From positions 1 to 64,000 of the forward strand of contig JAEESZ010000008.1 in assembly GCA_016286535.1 (NCBI GenBank): a stretch of 64,000 nt of DNA. Direction: 5' to 3'. Below, in pieces: positions 55,703 through 64,000 of the stretch. This stretch comes from Treponema sp. GTDB taxonomy: Bacteria > Spirochaetota > Spirochaetia > Treponematales > Treponemataceae. The notes beneath the pieces are model-generated. The model saw only the letters and a program-made list of their open reading frames with translations. It was not told where the DNA came from and did no database searches. Each line of letters starts with the position of its first letter. Position 1 is the stretch's first letter. The position numbers and the translations under genes were made by a program.

Positions 55703-55724
55703 TCCAATTAGAGAGGTTTTAATA

Positions 55725-57779
55725 ATGCGTTTTAGATTATCAACTAAGGTGGGACTTATAGTTGGTGCTGCAATTATATTGACCGCAGGCACCATTGGAA
55801 TATTCTGTTCATTAATAGCAAAAACAGAAATTACAAATATCATTCTGGAAAGTGTAGAAACTACAGAATTAGGAGTTGCAAACACTCTTGATAACTGGAA
55901 GTACCAGCTTGAGTATTCTACCCTTGTTCTTGCAGATAAAACTCGTCTTGCAGCCGCCCTTGCAACTAAAGATTTTGATTCGGCAAATACCCTTACAGTA
56001 GAACAGAAAAAAGTTCTTGATATTGATCAGCTTTTTGTAACGGACGAAAAAGGAATGGTTGTAGGAGGTACAATTCCTTTTGGAACAAGCCTTGCAAACT
56101 CTCATGCCGTAAAAACAGCTCTGAATGGAAATAAGGAATATTCTTATGAATCAAATAAATATTTTGAGTATAGTCTTGTTTATGCATATCCTATAAAAAG
56201 CAGTGGAAAGGTTGTTGGTACTGCTGTCGGAACTTACAGTATGGTTGATCCTGAGTTTGTAAATGAAATTAAAAACAGTTACCAGGTTGAATGTACTATG
56301 TATGAAGCCAATAAAAGAGCTTCCACAACTTTAGGTGATGACTTTATTGGAACAACTCTTGATGATCAGGGGATTATTGAAGCAGTCTTAAATAGAGGTG
56401 AAAGATATTTAGGAAAGAATGTTATTAAAAACGTAAAATACGAAACCGTTTATGCACCGGTAAAAGATGAGTCTGGTGCAATATCCGGAATGATTTTTAT
56501 TGCCAAGCCTGAATCTATAATCATCAGTTCTATTCAGGAAATCCAGAAAGCAATATTTATTGTTGTTGCAGTCCTTATTCTGCTTCTGCTTCCATTGACA
56601 TATGTAATTCTCAAAATCTTCTTTAAGGCCCTTGCTGGTGTAAAAACAACTCTTGAAGGTATTGCTTCCGGCGATGCAGATTTAACAAAACGAATCGATG
56701 TAAAATCAACTGATGAAATTGGAGATGTTGTTGTCGGCTTTAATTCTTTTGCCGGTAAACTTCAGAATATTATTTCTGATGTAAAAAACTCAAAGGATGA
56801 ATTACTTCTTGCCGGTGCAAATCTTGAAGGAGCAACCGAAAATACTTCTTCTTCAATAACAGAAATTATTGCAAATATAGATTCAATGAAAAAACAGATT
56901 GATACTCAGAATCAGAGTGTAAGTCAGACTGCAGGCGCTGTAACCCAGATTGCCTCAAATATTGAATCTCTTGAACATATGATTGAAGGTCAGTCCAGCG
57001 GAGTAACCCAGGCTTCTGCCGCAGTTGAAGAAATGATTGGAAATATTTCTTCTGTAAATTCTTCCGTAGAAAAAATGGCAACTTCCTTTAATGAACTTCG
57101 TGCAAATTCGCAGGTTGGTATTCAGAAGCAGATGGCTGTAAATGACAGAATCAACGAAATTGAAAGTCAGTCACAGATGCTTCAGGAAGCTAACGTTGCT
57201 ATTTCTGCAATTGCTTCTCAGACAAATCTTCTTGCCATGAATGCGGCAATTGAAGCGGCTCATGCCGGCGAGGCCGGAAAGGGCTTTGCCGTTGTTGCAG
57301 ACGAAATCCGTAAGCTTTCAGAAACTTCAACAGAACAGTCAAAAAGAATTGGTGAACAGCTTAATAATATTAAGGAGTCTATAAATCAGGTTGTTGGAGC
57401 TTCTTCAGAATCTTCGGTTGCCTTTGAGTCTGTTTCAAATAAGCTTGAGGAAACAGATGCCCTTGTAATTCAGATTAAGGCTGCCATGGAAGAGCAGAAC
57501 GAAGGTTCAAAACAGATTACAGAAGCTTTACAGAATATGAATGATAGTACTGTAGAAGTTCGTAACGCTTCTATTGAAATGCAGGAAGGTAATAAATTAA
57601 TTGTAAAGGAAATTCAGCACCTGCAGGATGCAACTTCTTCTATGAGTCAGAGTATGGAAGAAATGGCCGTCGGTGCCCGCCAGATTAATGAAACTGGGGC
57701 TGCCCTGAATGACGTTTCCGGCAGAATTAAAACTTCTATCAATAAGATTGGAATTCAGGTAGATCAGTTTAAGGTTTAA
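55725..57779 (+). CDS. Methyl-accepting chemotaxis protein, Cache type
   Basis: This 684-residue chemoreceptor has TM1 (about 10-30), a periplasmic domain (about 31-275) with the look of a Cache sensor ([46 protein letters not shown]) and TM2 (about 282-305). HAMP and the signalling coiled coil follow, with [39 protein letters not shown] in parts. ATG 55725 has a strong ribosome site; the in-frame TTG at 55674 is the promoter -35. It lies between the helicase and the second GGDEF gene. Confidence 0.92.
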   Translation: MRFRLSTKVGLIVGAAIILTAGTIGIFCSLIAKTEITNIILESVETTELGVANTLDNWKYQLEYSTLVLADKTRLAAALATKDFDSANTLTVEQKKVLDIDQLFVTDEKGMVVGGTIPFGTSLANSHAVKTALNGNKEYSYESNKYFEYSLVYAYPIKSSGKVVGTAVGTYSMVDPEFVNEIKNSYQVECTMYEANKRASTTLGDDFIGTTLDDQGIIEAVLNRGERYLGKNVIKNVKYETVYAPVKDESGAISGMIFIAKPESIIISSIQEIQKAIFIVVAVLILLLLPLTYVILKIFFKALAGVKTTLEGIASGDADLTKRIDVKSTDEIGDVVVGFNSFAGKLQNIISDVKNSKDELLLAGANLEGATENTSSSITEIIANIDSMKKQIDTQNQSVSQTAGAVTQIASNIESLEHMIEGQSSGVTQASAAVEEMIGNISSVNSSVEKMATSFNELRANSQVGIQKQMAVNDRINEIESQSQMLQEANVAISAIASQTNLLAMNAAIEAAHAGEAGKGFAVVADEIRKLSETSTEQSKRIGEQLNNIKESINQVVGASSESSVAFESVSNKLEETDALVIQIKAAMEEQNEGSKQITEALQNMNDSTVEVRNASIEMQEGNKLIVKEIQHLQDATSSMSQSMEEMAVGARQINETGAALNDVSGRIKTSINKIGIQVDQFKV

Positions 57780-57804
57780 TTCTTCAGTTACGGGATAATT
57801 TTTC

Positions 57805-59763
57805 ATGGGTGAGAGAAAAAAACAATTTGTACTGCTTATAGATTATATTACTTCTGAATATTCAGACATCCTTATGCATGGCATACAGGCTGCCTGTAAA
57901 GAAGCAGATGTTGATTTATATGTATTTTCAATAGGGGAGCTGCATAACCTGCAGATTCCCGAAAATTATCAGTATCTTTCCCTTTCTGGTCTTCTTACCA
58001 GCGCAAATGTGGACGGTATAATTGTTGCAGCCGGAACCCAGATGCACTTTATGACCAGAAAGGAGCTTAGTTCTTATTTTGCTTCCTATAAATCCATACC
58101 AATTGTAAGTATTTCAATTGCCTTAACCGGTATTCCTTCCATAGTTGTAGACTGTCAGCAGGCCTATAAAGAATTGATTTCTAATCTTGTTCAGGTACAG
58201 GGCTGTAAAAAGTTTGGAATTATGGGAGTCAGAAGTAATTCTGCCGAAGTAAGGGAAAGAACCCGTCTTATAAAACAGTATCTTGAAGAAGAAAAAATAC
58301 CAAAACAGAATGTCCATTTGTGGAGGTCCCGTTTTGATTATTCTTCAACGGTTGCAGAACTGAACTATTATTACCAGGTTAATGGAAAATTCGATTTTGA
58401 TGCAATTATCTGCCTGAATGATGAAATGGCTTTTGCCTGCATGGATTTTTGCCGTCTTCACGATTTAAAAGTTCCGGATGATGTACTTATTGCCGGCTTT
58501 GATGATATAGAAAGAACAAGAGTTTCCCTTCCGTCAATGACTTCGATTAATCAGCGGCTTTACGACCAGGGCTTTCTGTCTGTTATGACACTGAATGATA
58601 TTATTAATAAAAAAGATGTTCCAAAAGTTCAGGTTATAGAAGCACAAACAATCATAAGAGATTCCTGCATCAGAAATAAAAAGTTAAAACCAGAAAGTAA
58701 TTATCTGCTTTATGAAAAGAAAACCGATATGACTTTCTTTTCAAATACAGTTACCACCGAATGGTATACAAAAAAGAATCAGATATTTCAGATTAACTCT
58801 TTTTATAACCAGATGCAGTATGATATTTCTAAAGAACAGTTGAAAAAAAGAATTAATTCAGAAGCACAGTCCTTTGGTTTATCTGCCTTTGCCATTGTGC
58901 TTTATAATATTCCTATAGATACACCTGTCCCTTTTGATTATTTTACCATGCCAAAAAAGGCTTATCTTTTCAGCGGATACGATGAAAGAAGCGGTTATAA
59001 TTCTGACCAGGACAAGCATGTATATAATTTTGATCCAAAAACAAAAATCCTTCCCGAAGAAATATATGAATCGGGACCTGAAGGCTTTTATGTATGTTCA
59101 CTCTTTCATAAAAGTCTGCAGTACGGTTATTTAGTTTTCAGGGCCGGCGATTATGACCTTATGATTTATGATTTATTTACAAAAATCATATCTTCCATAA
59201 TTGCTTCTGTTCATACTTTTGAACTTGTACACGATGAACACAAAAAGACAAAGCAGAAATATGACCGTCTTGATGTTATTGCAAGTACAGATGAATTGAC
59301 AGGCCTTTACAACAGGCGCGGGCTTTACGAAGTAGGGCAGACAACCTTAAAGTTTGCCAAGGCTATGAATCAGTCTGGAATTATTGTTTTTTCTGATATG
59401 GATAACCTTAAAAAGATTAACGATACCTACGGGCACGAAGCAGGTGATAAGGCAATTATTGCAGAATCTATAATTTTAAAGGGAAACTTCCGTTCAAACG
59501 ATGTTATTTCAAGAATTGGCGGCGATGAATTTGTAATGGTTTGTCCGGGCCTTACAAAAGAAGCCTTTCTGCGTATTAAAAAACAGATTAACAGCGACTG
59601 CGAAATGTGGTCACAGACCAGTAAATCACCTTTTGGAATTTCTATAAGTATGGGCTTTGTGGAATATCCGCACGTTCATTTCGGCTACCAGATGACAGCT
59701 TTACTGGCAAAGGCAGACAGTCTGCTTTACCAGGAAAAACGAAAGAAAAAAGCAAAATTATAA
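57805..59763 (+). CDS. LacI-type sensor domain fused to GGDEF, paralogue
   Basis: This 652-residue paralogue of the 51469 product has a LacI/GalR-like ligand domain (SANVDGIIVAAGTQ, IICLNDEMAFACMDFCR, PDDVLIAGFDDIERTRV, TSINQRLYDQGF), a middle region and a GGDEF domain. That domain has DELTGLYNRRG, SDMDNLKKIND and GGDEF (572-576), with an RSND inhibitory site. It has no signal peptide and no DNA-binding domain. Its stop overlaps the convergent OmpA gene stop (TTATAA). It is 25 bp after the chemoreceptor, so it may be co-transcribed with it. Confidence 0.85.
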   Translation: MGERKKQFVLLIDYITSEYSDILMHGIQAACKEADVDLYVFSIGELHNLQIPENYQYLSLSGLLTSANVDGIIVAAGTQMHFMTRKELSSYFASYKSIPIVSISIALTGIPSIVVDCQQAYKELISNLVQVQGCKKFGIMGVRSNSAEVRERTRLIKQYLEEEKIPKQNVHLWRSRFDYSSTVAELNYYYQVNGKFDFDAIICLNDEMAFACMDFCRLHDLKVPDDVLIAGFDDIERTRVSLPSMTSINQRLYDQGFLSVMTLNDIINKKDVPKVQVIEAQTIIRDSCIRNKKLKPESNYLLYEKKTDMTFFSNTVTTEWYTKKNQIFQINSFYNQMQYDISKEQLKKRINSEAQSFGLSAFAIVLYNIPIDTPVPFDYFTMPKKAYLFSGYDERSGYNSDQDKHVYNFDPKTKILPEEIYESGPEGFYVCSLFHKSLQYGYLVFRAGDYDLMIYDLFTKIISSIIASVHTFELVHDEHKKTKQKYDRLDVIASTDELTGLYNRRGLYEVGQTTLKFAKAMNQSGIIVFSDMDNLKKINDTYGHEAGDKAIIAESIILKGNFRSNDVISRIGGDEFVMVCPGLTKEAFLRIKKQINSDCEMWSQTSKSPFGISISMGFVEYPHVHFGYQMTALLAKADSLLYQEKRKKKAKL

Positions 59764-61113
59764 CCAGTCTCTAAGAATGTAAGTCTGCTTAGGTCTTAAG
59801 GTAATGTCTACGCGGCGGTTTTGAGCCCTTCCTTCTTCAGTTGCATTTGATGCAATTGGCATTGTTCCACCATAAGCCTTGTAGGTAAAGAGGGATTCAT
59901 CAATTCCCTGGTTAATAAGCGAGGTCATTACTGCAATGGCTCGGTCAATAGAAAGATTTAACTGACCGTTTGGTTTTCCTACATCAGCGGTATGTCCTTC
60001 AACTAAAATTGTATATCCTTCCAGATCAAGGAACTCCTTAATCTTCTTTGCAACAAAATCAATTCTTTCTTCTTCGCCAGGTAAAAGAATATCTGAATCA
60101 GGATAGAATTTTAAATCTACCGAGAATAAAATTCCGTCCTTTGTGTTGTCGATGGTAAGGCCCGGAACCTTGTTTTCGTAGAAATACTGTTTAACTTCAT
60201 CATAAACTACATAATAGGTCTGATCTTTTTGCGAACTCTTAATGTCGTAAATAAGGTTTTCCTTGTCGAGCAGAATCATTACCCTGCCGTTTGCAAGAAG
60301 TTCCAGATTTTCCGGAACTGTCAGAATCTTTAATGCATCTTTATGTTTTATAATAGGGTCAGTTCTGTTTCTTCCAAAAACTTCTTTTGCCCTTATATAA
60401 AGCGGGTCAGGACCAACTCTGTCTTCATAATTAGAAATATCATCAGAGTAGTGGTAGCCTGCAAGACCATCCTTTTTGATGATTTCCGGTTTTGCATAGT
60501 TTTTTTCGTAAACAAGATTCATGTCCTCGTCCCAGATTTTTGGAAAGAGACAGGGATAGGTCTGACTGTCTATGTATTCTCCGTGAATATGAAGGGCGCC
60601 TCTGGCATCAATAATAATTCCCGTATATTGTCTTGAAGGAATCATTTCAATTGTTCTTTCCGGTTTTGAAGCAAACTTTGTCTGTACAAGTTCCTTATTC
60701 AGTTCCTTTATGTTCAGATAGTTTGTTGTGTTGAGCTCTTTTGCATCTGGAGAAAAAACATCCGGGGTTTTGTAGCCGCCGGTAATAAAATTGTATATCT
60801 GGTCAAGAGTGATTTGTTCAGTAATTACCATGTCTGAAAGATAAGAGTTTGAATCTGCAAAAAGGGAGAGTAAAGGTGGCTGAATAAGCTGGGGCATTTT
60901 TGATTTGATTTTTGCAGAGGCAGATTTTTTTCCTGAAGGCATTGTGATTTTTGCCTTTTCTGTGTCCATTGTAAGCCTTGAAGTAAAGTCTCTTGTAATC
61001 CAGTTTATGCTGCTGACAGACTGAATGCTGGAATTATCTTCTGCAAAAGAAACTGAGTTTACTGTCACAAGCATCAAGACTGCAAGAATTAATGTTTTAA
61101 AATGTCCTTTCAT
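59758..61113 (-). CDS. OmpA-family outer-membrane protein
   Basis: This 451-residue protein has a signal peptide (about 1-24). A long N-terminal region (about 25-320) has no recognised domain. The C-terminal OmpA peptidoglycan-binding domain (about 325-445) has LEGYTILVEGHTADVG, LSIDRAIAVMTSLINQGID, YGGTMPIASN and AQNRRVDITL. It probably ties the outer membrane to the cell wall. It is the last gene of the TPR-lipoprotein/transglycosylase operon. Confidence 0.85.
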   Translation of the reverse strand: MKGHFKTLILAVLMLVTVNSVSFAEDNSSIQSVSSINWITRDFTSRLTMDTEKAKITMPSGKKSASAKIKSKMPQLIQPPLLSLFADSNSYLSDMVITEQITLDQIYNFITGGYKTPDVFSPDAKELNTTNYLNIKELNKELVQTKFASKPERTIEMIPSRQYTGIIIDARGALHIHGEYIDSQTYPCLFPKIWDEDMNLVYEKNYAKPEIIKKDGLAGYHYSDDISNYEDRVGPDPLYIRAKEVFGRNRTDPIIKHKDALKILTVPENLELLANGRVMILLDKENLIYDIKSSQKDQTYYVVYDEVKQYFYENKVPGLTIDNTKDGILFSVDLKFYPDSDILLPGEEERIDFVAKKIKEFLDLEGYTILVEGHTADVGKPNGQLNLSIDRAIAVMTSLINQGIDESLFTYKAYGGTMPIASNATEEGRAQNRRVDITLRPKQTYILRDWL

Positions 61114-61146
61114 ATCTGCTTTCCCTTTTACTGTATCACTATCGGC

Positions 61147-62196
61147 TTATTTTGAAGGAATATAAAGAATTTTTCCTATTTTAAGAATATCATTTTCCTT
61201 TATACCGTTTGTTTCGCATAAAGAGGCAAGACTGACTCCGAATCTTCTGGAAATAGACCATAAGGAATCTCCCTGCACAACCGTATACTTAAATGGAAAT
61301 TCTATGGGAGTCAGCTTTGTAAGGGCTTCTTCCGCGCTTTCTTCCATACCTTTTGGAACCCTTATGCTGCAGCGCTGGGAAGGGTGGGTAATTCCTTTTA
61401 TAAAGGAAGGATTCAGTTTTTTTAAAGTATCAGAATCTATGCGCATTTGTCCTGCAAGGGCAGTAATTGAATAGGCTTTATCTACCTGAACATAATCAAA
61501 AATAGCGTTTGTTTCATTGTACAAAAGTTCAAATTCTTCCTTGTGGGCTGGTAAATCAAGCTGGTAATAAGATGCATTTTCTGCAAGTTCTGCAATGGCA
61601 AGAAGCTTTGGAATATACTGGCAGGTCTGGCTGGAAAGAAGCTTATGTTCTACCAGATACCAGTAATCCTTTTCTCCGGCTTTTTTTAAAGCCTTGGACA
61701 TGGCTCCGGCTCCGCAGTTATAGGCGGCAATTGCTAAAAGCCAGTCACCAAAATAGTTGTAGTTATCCATAAGTTTTGCCATGGCCGCATCTGTGCTTTT
61801 CCAGGGGTCATAACGTTCATCAATAAATTCATTAAGGGTTAAAAAGGGCTTTACGCTGTTGGCCATAAACTGCCACATTCCAATTGCGCCCGAAGAAGAT
61901 TTTGCTGTGGTTTTATAATTAGATTCAACAACCGGAAGATATTCCAGATAAAAGGGCAGATTTTTTTCCTGCAACACCTTCCTTACATAAAGTCTGTATT
62001 CCATGGAATCTTCAAGATCTTTGTAAAGAATACTTTGCCATCTGCTGCTTTTGTAAAGATTGATATATTTTTCTACTTCGCTTCTGTCGCTGTAGGGAAT
62101 AACGGTATATTCTTCAACTTCAACATCTGCAAAAAGAGCCGGGCTCGAAAAAAGAATGCAGATAAAAAATATGACTTTTTTAAAGCTTGTTACCAA
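61147..62196 (-). CDS. MltD-like lytic transglycosylase with LysM
   Basis: This 349-residue protein has a signal peptide (about 1-20). A soluble-lytic-transglycosylase domain has the catalytic Glu in VVESNYKTTAKSSSGAIGMW, then AIAAYNCGAGAM. A C-terminal LysM repeat has YTVVQGDSLWSISRRFGV. It cuts peptidoglycan between MurNAc and GlcNAc. I start at TTG 62196, with AGGAA upstream, because the signal peptide begins there. The longer frame to 62286 lies mostly inside the preceding gene. Confidence 0.85.
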   Translation of the reverse strand: MVTSFKKVIFFICILFSSPALFADVEVEEYTVIPYSDRSEVEKYINLYKSSRWQSILYKDLEDSMEYRLYVRKVLQEKNLPFYLEYLPVVESNYKTTAKSSSGAIGMWQFMANSVKPFLTLNEFIDERYDPWKSTDAAMAKLMDNYNYFGDWLLAIAAYNCGAGAMSKALKKAGEKDYWYLVEHKLLSSQTCQYIPKLLAIAELAENASYYQLDLPAHKEEFELLYNETNAIFDYVQVDKAYSITALAGQMRIDSDTLKKLNPSFIKGITHPSQRCSIRVPKGMEESAEEALTKLTPIEFPFKYTVVQGDSLWSISRRFGVSLASLCETNGIKENDILKIGKILYIPSK

Positions 62197-63220
62197 TGTA
62201 AATTCCTGCCCATTCCCAGTTTCCGTTAATATCAGGATCCAGAGGGTAATATATTTTTCTAAAATACAGATACCAGACAGAAACAAAGGCGTTCCAGCCC
62301 CAGGTTCTTAAATATGCTTCATTTGAGTTGGAACTTTCGTCCAGTTCATCTTCAAAACGGATTCTTCTTCCGCTGGCATAATCTCGAATGGAAATTTCTT
62401 TCTGAGAGTTTGCATCGTTTTCATCCTGTCTCCAGGACATAGAAAAGAAGTTGATTTTGGCCTTGTACTTGTCAAGGGTTCTCCAGTCGTAGTTGCGGAT
62501 TGCAGTCTTAACGGCCTTTTCAAGTTCTGGAAGGGTTTCGAAGGTCCAGTCTTTTGAAGAATTATTAAAATCTACAAGGTGGCGGGCATTCCTGTAGGCA
62601 TCAGGTTCGCCTGGAATCTGAATTGTAGAAGCGTCCGGCTGGGCAAGAAAGAGGTTATAGGTTTTTAAGGCCTGTGACCATTGATTATCAACTTCGTATT
62701 CCAGGGCAAGGCGCAGATAAAGTTCTGTAATGTTGATGTTCTGCGGAAAGCGGTTTATAAGCTGATTAATATAGTTAATTCTGTGAATTGGAGTTTTACT
62801 AATCTGAATAAGGTTCTGCAGACAGAGGTAATGAATGGACTGGCCTTTTACAAGCAGGTCATCACATTCCTGTAAAATTCTGTCAAAATAGTATTCGGCC
62901 ATTGGTTCTGCCCCGGTCGAAAGATAGGCATAGGCAGTCATTAAAAGCCAGTAGGAATTGTATAAGTCATCGGGATTATCTTCTACATAATCAGTTAAAA
63001 AGAGGATGATTTCCTGATAGTCCTTCATGGCAAGAAGATTGTTTGCCATCTGGTTTATGATTGTATATTTTTGCTGGGGATTCAGTGTCTGAGTTGCCAG
63101 TATTTCTAATAAATCTTCCTGATTTTGTGAAACTTTGTCGTTTTCTGAATTGTTTTTACAGGAGAAAAGACTTACAGAAAGCAGGCAGAGAAGCAGAAGA
63201 ATATTTTTCTTTAATTTCAT
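62180..63220 (-). CDS. TPR-type lipoprotein
   Basis: This 346-residue protein has a lipoprotein signal (lipobox LFSC, Cys about 21). Its middle is helical repeats of TPR character (QNINITELYLRLALEYEVDNQWSQALKTYNLFL). The C-terminal part is Trp/Tyr-rich (TWGWNAFVSVWYLYFRKIYYPLD). No function is recognised. It heads the operon with the transglycosylase and OmpA genes and overlaps the next start by 17 bp, suggesting a shared cell-wall role. Confidence 0.7.
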   Translation of the reverse strand: MKLKKNILLLLCLLSVSLFSCKNNSENDKVSQNQEDLLEILATQTLNPQQKYTIINQMANNLLAMKDYQEIILFLTDYVEDNPDDLYNSYWLLMTAYAYLSTGAEPMAEYYFDRILQECDDLLVKGQSIHYLCLQNLIQISKTPIHRINYINQLINRFPQNINITELYLRLALEYEVDNQWSQALKTYNLFLAQPDASTIQIPGEPDAYRNARHLVDFNNSSKDWTFETLPELEKAVKTAIRNYDWRTLDKYKAKINFFSMSWRQDENDANSQKEISIRDYASGRRIRFEDELDESSNSNEAYLRTWGWNAFVSVWYLYFRKIYYPLDPDINGNWEWAGIYIGNKL

Positions 63221-63251
63221 AATAACTTAAATTTATCATAGTGAATTATTA

Positions 63252-63280
63252 TTGTAAAGATTGTAAAATCCGAGTATCAT
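63252..63280 (+). promoter_or_regulatory. Sigma70 promoter of small membrane gene
   Basis: TTGTAA (63252-63257), a 17-bp spacer and TATCAT (63275-63280) predict a start near 63287 and a leader of about 38 nt with AGGAAA. Confidence 0.6.
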
Positions 63281-63324
63281 ATATAAACGGAAATTTATAA
63301 ATAAAACCCCATAGGAAACCCATA

Positions 63325-63930
63325 ATGAAGACTGGCGGCACCAGATTTTTAAATATCTTACTTTCAATTACTCTTATTTTTTTTGCTATAGCAGTTGCAA
63401 TTACCATTAATAATCCCTATGTAAAACCTGATTCCTATACTTTCTTTATCTGTGTTTATATTCAGGTGGTAGCAGGTGCTTTTGCCATAACCTGGAGCCT
63501 TTTAAAAACAAAAAAAGCCATACATCTTTTTGTCGGTCTTATTTTCTTTACCTGGTCACTTCTGCTGCTTCTTCTTCACCTTTGCTTTGAATCTTATATA
63601 ACCGTATGGTGGCCAGTATTTGGAATTTTTGCAGGACTGGCCCTCTTTTTGTCCGGCTTATACAAATATAAAAAAATTAAGTTCGGCTATTTATTTCCAT
63701 CCTGCTGTCTTGTATTTATAGATTTATGGTATTTTCTTTTTACCTTTCAGTTTATAAAGGTTCCTTTTTCTAAAGTTTTACGTTATTCCTGTCCCGCTTT
63801 TTTTGTAATCGTTGCAACAATTCTGATTTTCTTTTTTGTTTTGCAGCAAAAACATAAAAACCTTGTAATTAAAGATGATGAAACTGGAACATTTTCAGAC
63901 GAAGAACTTCATCTCGAAGATGATGAATAG
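63325..63930 (+). CDS. Small integral membrane protein
   Basis: This 201-residue protein has about six hydrophobic segments (starting about 10-28) and an acidic cytoplasmic tail (about 180-201, DDETGTFSDEELHLEDDE). The family is not recognised. It has its own promoter and is divergent from the cell-wall operon. Confidence 0.65.
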   Translation: MKTGGTRFLNILLSITLIFFAIAVAITINNPYVKPDSYTFFICVYIQVVAGAFAITWSLLKTKKAIHLFVGLIFFTWSLLLLLLHLCFESYITVWWPVFGIFAGLALFLSGLYKYKKIKFGYLFPSCCLVFIDLWYFLFTFQFIKVPFSKVLRYSCPAFFVIVATILIFFFVLQQKHKNLVIKDDETGTFSDEELHLEDDE

Positions 63931-63942
63931 GAATTTATAGAA

Positions 63943-64000
63943 TTGAAGGCTGACTTTAATTTCCTTAAGCGAATTATCCTCTTTTTAGCAGTTTTCTGCC
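63943..64000 (+). CDS. Possible start of the next gene, cut by window end
   Basis: An open frame from TTG 63943 reads LKADFNFLKRIILFLAVFC and continues to the end of the window. It looks like a signal or membrane-anchor N terminus. AGGAA lies 10 nt upstream. It follows the membrane protein gene by 12 bp and is too short to identify. Confidence 0.3.
   Translation, partial: MKADFNFLKRIILFLAVFC

Noticed and set aside
55674..55724. Upstream TTG start for the second chemoreceptor
   Set aside because: TTG 55674 is the first triplet of the -35 box. ATG 55725 has a strong ribosome site and the expected TM1 position.
62197..62286. Longer N terminus for the transglycosylase
   Set aside because: It would overlap the upstream gene by about 107 bp and bury the signal peptide at residue 31.

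Overview
This window looks like chromosomal DNA of an AT-rich, motile, carbohydrate-fermenting spirochaete, most likely a gut or rumen Treponema. The inference rests on gene content: FliS and a FlgN-like flagellar protein, two methyl-accepting chemotaxis proteins, outer-membrane biogenesis genes (LolA, an Mla-type lipid transport set, an OmpA protein, a beta-barrel), cytoplasmic LacI-type-sensor/GGDEF fusions, and cellobiose phosphorylase plus GH3, GH43 and GH95 glycosidases. No rRNA, tRNA, CRISPR array, phage or transposase gene was recognised.

Layout. 1-812 is non-coding and structured: terminator-like hairpins, a repeat element, a GC-rich block, and a sigma70 promoter followed within about 45 bp by a terminator. 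813-8612 is a six-gene operon: an LPP20/SUMF1-like exported protein, a lipoprotein and a complete oligopeptide-type ABC transporter. A chemoreceptor, a beta-barrel protein and a HAD phosphatase follow. 12825-15357 is metNIQ on the minus strand. 15413-20830 pairs a giant propeller-sensor adenylyl cyclase with a GH95 fucosidase. 20911-24491 is translation (gatB, prfA, prmC). 24598-32093 is a glycan block: GH94 on plus, then GH43, GH3 and an acyltransferase on minus. The convergent junction holds a 117-bp tandem duplication of a structured repeat. ettA, a GGDEF regulator, SPOR and LapA envelope proteins and an FtsH-like ATPase lacking the peptidase follow. 38074-43233 is ABC-F, MlaE, MlaF, MlaD and a lipoprotein. 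Then come a membrane-anchored nuclease, folA, the flagellar pair under a sigma28-type promoter, ftsH, lolA, a RodZ-like gene and rimO. 51469-59763 alternates two LacI-sensor/GGDEF paralogues with a UvrD-type helicase and a second chemoreceptor. The end holds OmpA, MltD-like and TPR lipoprotein genes on minus, and a small membrane protein on plus.

The strongest unusual signals are: (1) several genes whose start codon lies 6-7 nt after a -10 box, so predicted leaderless mRNAs, including a divergent pair with interlocked promoters; (2) a repeat element with a conserved hairpin and a second stem of different sequence but preserved pairing, tandemly duplicated across two gene ends; (3) a Bacteroidetes-style polysaccharide-sensor architecture wired to an adenylyl cyclase and followed by a fucosidase; (4) a promoter-to-terminator leader in front of a SUMF1/lipoprotein/ABC operon; (5) a sigma28 promoter for fliS. 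All functional calls come from reading motifs by eye; no database search was run.
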